Shown piece after piece: positions 23,287 to 27,786 of a stretch of DNA of 27,786 nucleotides (its first letter is position 1; every line of letters starts with the position of its first letter). The translations under genes were made by a program, and so were the position numbers. The stretch is from JAYENK01 sp034722035 (GTDB lineage Bacteria; Patescibacteriota; Patescibacteriia; Patescibacteriales; UBA12075). The notes under the pieces were generated by a model. It made no database searches. It was not told the origin of the DNA and saw only the letters and a program-made list of their open reading frames with translations. The DNA is taken from the NCBI GenBank assembly GCA_034722035.1, contig JAYENK010000003.1, forward strand, positions 1-27,786, in the 5' to 3' direction.

Positions 23287-23604
23287 ATGGCAAATAAAAT
23301 AGCTATTATAAAAACCGGCGGCAAACAATATAAAGTTAAGGAAGACCAGACTTTAAAAATTGAAAAGCTGAACAAAAAAAATGGGGTCAAAGTGGCATTT
23401 GACACTTTGTTGACCGCTAGCACTGACGGCAAAGAAGTAAATATCGGCAAACCAAGCCTTGGAAAAAAAGTCACGGGAGAAGTGCTTGAGCAGGCCAAAG
23501 ATAAAAAAGTCAGTGTGATTAAATACAAAAATAAAACACGGTATCTACGCAATAAGGGACATCGACAAAATTTCACTAAAGTGGAAATTGGGAAAATTGG
23601 ATAG
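23287..23604 (+). CDS. rplU: 50S ribosomal protein L21
   Basis: 105 residues, normal length. It opens IAIIKTGGKQYKVKEDQTL and closes with the L21 signature KYKNKTRYLRNKGHRQNFTKVEI, which contacts 23S rRNA. The usual partner rpmA (L27) does not follow. Instead recR converges, with stop codons only 2 bases apart. The ATG has no Shine-Dalgarno; the preceding bases are TTTTCCTCCTAAATAT. Confidence 0.95.
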   Translation: MANKIAIIKTGGKQYKVKEDQTLKIEKLNKKNGVKVAFDTLLTASTDGKEVNIGKPSLGKKVTGEVLEQAKDKKVSVIKYKNKTRYLRNKGHRQNFTKVEIGKIG

Positions 23605-23606
23605 AG

Positions 23607-24203
23607 TTATAAATCCGTTCTAAATTTCAAAGCGTTACCTAAAGTCATTTCGTCGGCGTATTCCAGCTCAGAACCGGAGGGGAGGCCGCGAGCAATGCGA
23701 GTAATTTTTAAATCGTTTGATTTTAATAGTTTGTTTAAATAAATCGCCGTGCCTTCTCCCTCCATATTCGGACTAAGCGCGATAATTATTTCTTTTATAT
23801 TATTATTTTCAATTTTATTTTGTAAAGATTTAATGTTTAATTTTTCTGGTCCAATCTTATTGATGGCATTAATTACGCCACCCAAAATATGATAACGTCC
23901 ATTGAAAATGCCGGTTGATTCGATCGATAACATATCGCGTGTGTTGGCAACAATACAAAGCAGAGCTTGATTTCGTTGTTTGTTTTTGCAAATAAAGCAA
24001 GGATTGGTTTCCGATACAGCGCCACAATTTCGGCAAATAATTATTTTTTCTTTAAGCTCGGCGATGCTTTGCGCCAAACGCTGTAATCGTTCCGGGCTCT
24101 GATTTAAAAGATAAAAAACATAACGCTCAGCTGTTTTTGGACCAACCGAAGGCCAGCGCGTTAATTCCATAATTAAATTTTGGATTGATTTTGGATAATC
24201 CAC
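23607..24203 (-). CDS. recR: Recombination mediator protein RecR
   Basis: 198 residues, full length. The helix-hairpin-helix region RWPSVGPKTAERYVFYLL (16-33) is followed by a four-cysteine zinc finger at C57, C60, C69 and C72. The Toprim domain has the glutamate-bearing strand IIIALSPNMEGEGTA and the GLPSGSELEYADEMTLGNAL end. RecR works with RecO/RecF to load RecA at gaps. It starts with GTG at 24203 and has no Shine-Dalgarno. It lies in the order dnaB-ybaB-recR, and the ybaB-recR pair is widely conserved. Confidence 0.95.
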   Translation of the reverse strand: MDYPKSIQNLIMELTRWPSVGPKTAERYVFYLLNQSPERLQRLAQSIAELKEKIIICRNCGAVSETNPCFICKNKQRNQALLCIVANTRDMLSIESTGIFNGRYHILGGVINAINKIGPEKLNIKSLQNKIENNNIKEIIIALSPNMEGEGTAIYLNKLLKSNDLKITRIARGLPSGSELEYADEMTLGNALKFRTDL

Positions 24204-24267
24204 TTTTTCAATTAAAACGATTTAAAAATCTTTTGTTTAAAATATAGCCTGATAGAGGTAAAAAGCA

Positions 24268-24546
24268 CTATAAACCAAGATTACCTAACCCTCCCATGCT
24301 TTGCATTTTTTCAGCCATTAATTTTTGGGTTTTTTTAATAGCTTCGTTTAGCGCGGTTTTCATGTTTGAGGCAATAGCGTCATTTGACATATTTGGGTCA
24401 ATTTCCAGATTGGTAATTGCCATATTGCCGTCCATGGTAATTTTAATCCCTTTTTTTTCAATAGTGACAGATTCTCCAGCTAAGGAGTTTTGCATTGTTT
24501 TTGCTTGAGCACGAAGGTCTTTGACTTGTTTAAGTTTGTTGAACAT
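24268..24546 (-). CDS. ybaB: YbaB/EbfC-family nucleoid-associated protein
   Basis: 92 residues with the family pattern: an N-terminal helix MFNKLKQVKDLRAQAKTMQ, the strand region VTIEKKGIKITMDGNMAITNLEID, and a C-terminal helix rich in Lys and Met ending GGLGNLGL. It binds DNA as a dimer. Directly upstream of recR (64-base gap) and 17 bases after dnaB. Slightly shorter than the usual ~105 residues. Confidence 0.88.
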   Translation of the reverse strand: MFNKLKQVKDLRAQAKTMQNSLAGESVTIEKKGIKITMDGNMAITNLEIDPNMSNDAIASNMKTALNEAIKKTQKLMAEKMQSMGGLGNLGL

Positions 24547-24563
24547 GTGAGTTTTTATTATTA

Positions 24564-25961
24564 TTAATGTGTTGGGGTTGGCGGTTCTTCTACGTTGAGC
24601 TTATCCAAATCCTTGAATGAAACCGTATTTTCATCAAAAAATAGCTTAACTAGGCCGGTTGGTCCGTTTCTGTGTTTGGCAATGTGAATTTCTGCCAGAT
24701 GCCTTTCTTCGTTGGGCAACTCTTCTCGAATATAATTTCTGTCCGCCGCTTTACGATAAATAAACATTACAATATCAGCATCTTGCTCAATTGACCCGGA
24801 TTCACGCAAGTTGGCCAGTTTCGGAATGGCTGGTTTGATCTGTTCGACGGCGCGAGAAAGTTGAGATAAGGCAATCACCGGAATGTCAAGCTCACGGGCA
24901 ATACCCTTGAGGCCACGAGTTATTTCTGCCACCTCTTGTACGCGATTGTCGCCATATTTGCCCCGCCCTTCCATTAGCTGAAGATAATCCACTACCAAAA
25001 GTCCTAAATTATTTTCTACTTGCAAGCGCCTAGCCTTTGTACGAATTTCCATAATGCTCGAATTTGGAGCATCATCGATAAAAATTGGCGCTTCGGATAA
25101 TTCACCCATTCCTTGTCCAATGCGAGCAAAATCATTGTCGTCATCTCGGTCGGATAATTTACCGGTGCGCATTTTCCAAAGAGAAACGTTCGCCTGGGCG
25201 CAAAGCATGCGGTCAACCAATTGTTCTTTACTCATTTCCAGGGAAAAGACGCCAATCGGCACTTTGGCCGCTATCGCGCATTGACGCACAATATCAAGCG
25301 CGAAAGTAGTTTTGCCTACACTAGGCCTGGCGGCAACAATAATTAGGTCTGATTTTTGCAGGCCGGCCAAAAGATTGTCCAAATCGGCAAATCCAGAAGT
25401 AAGTCCGCGTAACTTACCGCCTTGCTTATGTAATTCATCAATTCTCTCAAAAGCAGACGACAAAAGCTGATCTACCGGCGTAAAAACGTTTTTGGTATAT
25501 TTTTGGGCAACCGAAAATAATTTTGACTCAGCTTCATCCAAGATTTTCTCAATATCTTCTTCTTCTTTAAAACCCATTTCCGCGATTTCGCTAGCGGTCG
25601 CGAGTAGACGTCTTAGTGTTGCTTTGCGTTGAATAATATTGGCATAGTGTACGACATTGGCCGAAGTGGCGGTAATATTGGAAAGATGCGCCAGATAAGT
25701 TCGTCCACCGACTTTGTCGAGTAAATTTTTCTCTTCCAGGCGATTGCTCAAAGTCAGAATATCAATTGGTTCATTGCGTGAATAAAGCTCTTTGATTGTA
25801 TTAAAGATATTGGCATGCGCGCTTTTGTAGAAGTCTTTTTCATTTAAAATATCGGCAATTTTAATTATTGCGTCTTTATCAATCAAAAGCCCGCCAAGAA
25901 GCGATTCTTCGGCTTCCAGATTCTGCGGCGGTAATTTTTCCAATTTATTATTATCAGCCAT
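24564..25961 (-). CDS. dnaB: Replicative DNA helicase DnaB
   Basis: 465 residues from MADNNKLEKLPPQNLEAEES. This start is preferred over the ATG 17 codons upstream because a TTGCTT-17-TAGAAT promoter places transcription at 25961. The N-terminal DnaB domain holds LPPQNLEAEESLLGGLL, and the RecA-like C-terminal domain has Walker A ARPSVGKTT (211-219). Further blocks are SLEMSKEQLVDRM, the Walker B-type LLVVDYLQLM and the H4-type SQLSRAVEQ with the arginine-finger region LRESGSIEQDADIVMFIYR. No intein. The hexamer unwinds DNA at the fork. Confidence 0.95.
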   Translation of the reverse strand: MADNNKLEKLPPQNLEAEESLLGGLLIDKDAIIKIADILNEKDFYKSAHANIFNTIKELYSRNEPIDILTLSNRLEEKNLLDKVGGRTYLAHLSNITATSANVVHYANIIQRKATLRRLLATASEIAEMGFKEEEDIEKILDEAESKLFSVAQKYTKNVFTPVDQLLSSAFERIDELHKQGGKLRGLTSGFADLDNLLAGLQKSDLIIVAARPSVGKTTFALDIVRQCAIAAKVPIGVFSLEMSKEQLVDRMLCAQANVSLWKMRTGKLSDRDDDNDFARIGQGMGELSEAPIFIDDAPNSSIMEIRTKARRLQVENNLGLLVVDYLQLMEGRGKYGDNRVQEVAEITRGLKGIARELDIPVIALSQLSRAVEQIKPAIPKLANLRESGSIEQDADIVMFIYRKAADRNYIREELPNEERHLAEIHIAKHRNGPTGLVKLFFDENTVSFKDLDKLNVEEPPTPTH

Positions 25962-25968
25962 ATATAAC

Positions 25969-25997
25969 ATTCTAGCGTAGTGAGTACTATAAAGCAA
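25969..25997 (-). promoter_or_regulatory. Leaderless promoter of dnaB
   Basis: On the minus strand TTGCTT (25997-25992), a 17-base spacer and TAGAAT (25974-25969). The ATG at 25961 lies 7 bases after the -10, so the message would start at or next to the initiation codon. Confidence 0.5.
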
Positions 25998-26043
25998 GCA
26001 AAGATTATCCACTAATTTTCCACTTTTAAAACAGGGTTTTTAC

Positions 26044-26072
26044 TTGAATCTTCTTTTTTTTAATGTTATAAT
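26044..26072 (+). promoter_or_regulatory. Strong promoter of the 251-residue gene
   Basis: TTGAAT at 26044-26049, a 17-base spacer and TATAAT at 26067-26072 with an extended -10 TGT before it. The predicted leader to the ATG at 26116 is about 36 bases and AT-rich. Confidence 0.7.
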
Positions 26073-26115
26073 TTAGCATAAAGAAACAGCATAACTATAA
26101 ATAAAATAAAACTAT

Positions 26116-26871
26116 ATGCTTAAAACTTATAACGAAAAAAGAACAAAAATTTCCGTAAAAACCGTTACTTTAAGTGGATATCATGCTTCAATGATTGGCG
26201 CTCTTATTGCTTATGGTGAGAGTGTCCACGCCTTCAAGCAAGAATTTAAAACTTTAATATTAAAGAATATAAACCCAAAAGAAAGCACACAAGCCGAAAA
26301 TCACTTTAAAAGCTCTGAAATTATATTGCCAAGCAGTAAGATTAACGCTTTTTCTCGAGCACTTTGGCTCGTAAAAAACAAGGAGCTTATACCCGAAGAG
26401 GTACAAAGTGCGCTATATTCTTGGGCGATTGCCGGAGAACAATCCGCTCCCCAACAAATAGTTGTCGGTTTTGTCGGTGTTGCCATTCCCGGTCCGACTT
26501 TGGGTGAAATATCAAAAAAGAAAAAAATAACCATGATCATGAAAAAACAAGCAAAAAAGCCAAGTACAGCCGAGCTTAATGAAAAAATTATGGCTCTAGG
26601 GCTTGATATTGTCTCGCAATCGGTTGCTATGGCTGGTGGTGAAATGGTAAATATTGAGCCGGATGTTTCTGCTTGGTTTTTTGGAGAAAGAGGTCTTGAG
26701 CTTTATTCTGCCAAAGAAAACGACTTTTCAAGAATAAAACAGGAGGTAAAGGAAGTAAATTTAATTAATTCTATTGCAGAATATAAGGGGGATGAATTGA
26801 TAATGGCAATAAGCCCAAGTCTTAATAAAGACCATTTAAGCTCTTCCTGGAAGATGGATATTGTAAAATAA
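26116..26871 (+). CDS. Conserved-looking protein of unknown function, 251 residues
   Basis: Not recognised. Soluble-looking, with no signal peptide or clear membrane helix. The first ~130 residues look alpha-helical with a regular hydrophobic pattern (SGYHASMIGALIAYGESVHAFKQEF). A glycine/proline turn, FVGVAIPGPTLGEISKKKKI, is followed by a very basic stretch. The second half contains ALGLDIVSQSVAMAGGEMVNIEPDVSAWFFGERGLELY. Codon use matches the core genes around it. It stands alone behind a good promoter, divergent from dnaB. No function is proposed. Confidence 0.65.
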   Translation: MLKTYNEKRTKISVKTVTLSGYHASMIGALIAYGESVHAFKQEFKTLILKNINPKESTQAENHFKSSEIILPSSKINAFSRALWLVKNKELIPEEVQSALYSWAIAGEQSAPQQIVVGFVGVAIPGPTLGEISKKKKITMIMKKQAKKPSTAELNEKIMALGLDIVSQSVAMAGGEMVNIEPDVSAWFFGERGLELYSAKENDFSRIKQEVKEVNLINSIAEYKGDELIMAISPSLNKDHLSSSWKMDIVK

Positions 26872-26888
26872 GACTTGTTTTATAAAAT

Positions 26889-26916
26889 TTGACAAAAAAT
26901 ATAATAATGTTAATAT
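26889..26916 (+). promoter_or_regulatory. Promoter of the Rrf2-type regulator gene
   Basis: TTGACA at 26889-26894, a 16-base spacer and TAATAT at 26911-26916. Transcription would start near 26923, at the foot of the hairpin that follows. Confidence 0.55.
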
Positions 26917-26918
26917 AT

Positions 26919-26949
26919 AAATACCTACTAATTTGGTTGGTATTTTTTT
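26919..26949 (+). promoter_or_regulatory. Leader hairpin with T-run directly before the Rrf2-type start codon
   Basis: AAATACC (26919-26925) pairs with GGTATTT (26939-26945), and seven T residues (26943-26949) run straight into the ATG at 26950. It looks like an intrinsic terminator placed in the 5' leader. It could attenuate the gene or block ribosome access. The foot matches that of the rplU leader hairpin (AAATAC/GTATTT). Confidence 0.55.
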
Positions 26950-27363
26950 ATGAAGTTTTCTACTCGTACAACTTATGGACTGCGTGCAATGACTTATTTG
27001 GCTTGGGAATACAAGAATAAGGCTCCGGTTTCTTTAGCTCGTATTGCCAAAGACGAACATTTGTCTTTGGCTTATCTGGAACGTTTGTTTGTTTTGCTAA
27101 AAAAAGAAAAGTTGGTAAAAGCGGAAAGGGGAGCGGGTGGGGGATATGTTCTCACGGAAGCTCCGGATAAGATGAATGTATTTCGGATTGTTAAGGCACT
27201 GGAAGGTGATGTTGTGCCCTTTCATTGTATCAACGCTAAAGGGCAGGTTAAATGCTCGAGTAAAGAAAAATGTGGCGCTTCGAATGTTCTGATGAATGTT
27301 TATGTGGCGATTAGCCTGACGCTTAAAAAAATGAAGCTTGAGGATTTAGTAAAAAGTTCATAA
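26950..27363 (+). CDS. Rrf2/IscR-family transcriptional regulator with three cysteines
   Basis: 137 residues. It opens MKFSTRTTYGLRAMTYLA, the Rrf2 start, with a winged helix (SLARIAKDEHLSLAYLERLFVLLKKEKLV) and the wing GAGGGYVL. The effector loop carries Cys93, Cys102 and Cys108 (spacing 8 and 5 residues, against 5 and 5 in IscR), which is compatible with binding an iron-sulfur cluster or sensing redox or nitric oxide. No iscS, suf or other Fe-S gene is in view. The next gene, 19 bases on, encodes a secreted calcium-repeat protein, so the two may be co-transcribed. The leader hairpin suggests self-regulation. Confidence 0.85.
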   Translation: MKFSTRTTYGLRAMTYLAWEYKNKAPVSLARIAKDEHLSLAYLERLFVLLKKEKLVKAERGAGGGYVLTEAPDKMNVFRIVKALEGDVVPFHCINAKGQVKCSSKEKCGASNVLMNVYVAISLTLKKMKLEDLVKSS

Positions 27364-27382
27364 AGTTATAAAGTAGAAAATT

Positions 27383-27786
27383 ATGAGATATAAGTTGCGA
27401 GTTATAATATTTTTATTATTAATACTATTTGTATTATTTGATATTATTGTTGTAAACGCCAATAATTTGCTTGATAGCGATTTGGATGGGGTGCCGGATA
27501 AGGATGAAATTGAAATATATTTTACAGATCCATACAACAAAGACACCGATAAGGACGGTTATAATGACTGGCTTGAGCTTGTCAGTGGTTTTTCCCCACA
27601 TAATCCAGAGCCAATTAAATTAGAAGATAATGATCAGGACAGAGATGGACTTACAGATAGAATGGAATTAAATTTTCATACCAATTTATTAAAGGCGGAT
27701 ACAGACGAAGACGGGCACTCCGACGGGGATGAGATTGTGAACGGCTATGATCCGCTTCAAAACAAAAAAGTAAAATTGAGCAAACG
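27383..27786 (+). CDS. Secreted protein with thrombospondin type 3 repeats (runs off the window)
   Basis: The ATG at 27383 opens a frame that continues to the last base, giving 134 visible codons. A signal peptide (MRYKLR followed by a hydrophobic stretch to about residue 26) leads to acidic calcium-binding units: DSDLDGVPDKDE, DTDKDGYNDWLE, DQDRDGLTDRME and DTDEDGHSDGDE, spaced about 20-30 residues. These match thrombospondin type 3 / DxDxDG repeats that form stiff, calcium-dependent stalks on surface proteins. The functional domain lies beyond the window. Confidence 0.8.
   Translation, partial: MRYKLRVIIFLLLILFVLFDIIVVNANNLLDSDLDGVPDKDEIEIYFTDPYNKDTDKDGYNDWLELVSGFSPHNPEPIKLEDNDQDRDGLTDRMELNFHTNLLKADTDEDGHSDGDEIVNGYDPLQNKKVKLSK

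Noticed and set aside
25016..25309. Several short open frames on both strands inside the dnaB region
   Set aside because: All lie within the well-supported dnaB coding sequence and have no family pattern or promoter.
1..27786. CRISPR arrays, tRNA or rRNA genes
   Set aside because: No regularly spaced direct repeats and no cloverleaf or rRNA-like segments were seen on reading either strand; short or degenerate cases could be missed by eye.
1..27786. UGA recoded as glycine (known in some related phyla)
   Set aside because: TGA acts as a sensible stop for the Fic gene (4159-4161) and the first Dcd-fold gene (8152-8154), and no gene contains in-frame TGA codons.

Overview
The window reads as chromosomal DNA of a small-genome, AT-rich bacterium, most likely a member of the Candidate Phyla Radiation (Patescibacteria). 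This is an inference from several things together: a compact pilB-pilC-pilM-pilN-pilO type IV pilus operon with no secretin or PilP next to it, a DUF2304 protein beside a DPM1-like glycosyltransferase, surface proteins with calcium-binding repeats, almost no Shine-Dalgarno sequences, several start codons sitting about 7 nt after a good -10 box (leaderless mRNAs), and standard stop codons including TGA.

Layout. (1) Bases 1-4391 are an accessory segment bounded by insertion-sequence debris. A transposase C-terminus ends at base 46 and a transposase N-terminal stub lies at 4162-4361 on the minus strand. Between them are a multi-pass membrane protein, a zeta-toxin-like kinase with a 50-residue downstream partner, and a Fic AMPylase-type protein whose promoter lies among imperfect direct repeats. 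(2) Bases 4409-8741 hold a tight five-gene operon: an MccF-like S66 peptidase, a PLP decarboxylase of the DAP/ornithine decarboxylase fold, a SAM methyltransferase, and two tandem dCTP-deaminase-fold proteins. It is followed, under its own promoter and a rare strong Shine-Dalgarno, by a lysyl-tRNA-synthetase paralogue with changed substrate and ATP residues (8820-10265). This is the most unusual part of the window and looks like a small-molecule (amino-acid/nucleotide conjugate) pathway with self-protection genes; no product can be named from sequence. A broken C-terminal fragment, possibly of a PheRS-type anticodon-binding domain, lies just after it on the other strand. (3) Bases 10482-17515 are cell-surface functions: a secreted subtilisin with FG-GAP-like repeats, a UDP-glucuronate-decarboxylase-like enzyme, a GT2 with DUF2304 and another membrane protein, and two GT4 glycosyltransferases. 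(4) Bases 17528-22857 (minus) are the type IV pilus assembly operon. (5) Bases 22936-26012 are core genome: a tiny RarA-N-terminus-like gene, rplU with a 5' hairpin, then recR, ybaB and dnaB on the minus strand. (6) Bases 26044-27786 hold an unrecognised 251-residue protein, an Rrf2-type cysteine-containing regulator with a leader hairpin, and the start of a secreted thrombospondin-type-3-repeat protein that runs off the window.

How they fit together: regions 3, 4 and 6 build the envelope and its appendages, region 5 replicates and repairs DNA, and regions 1 and 2 are likely acquired modules (toxin/modifier genes and a putative biosynthetic-plus-immunity island) inserted next to one another. 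No tRNA, rRNA or CRISPR array was seen.
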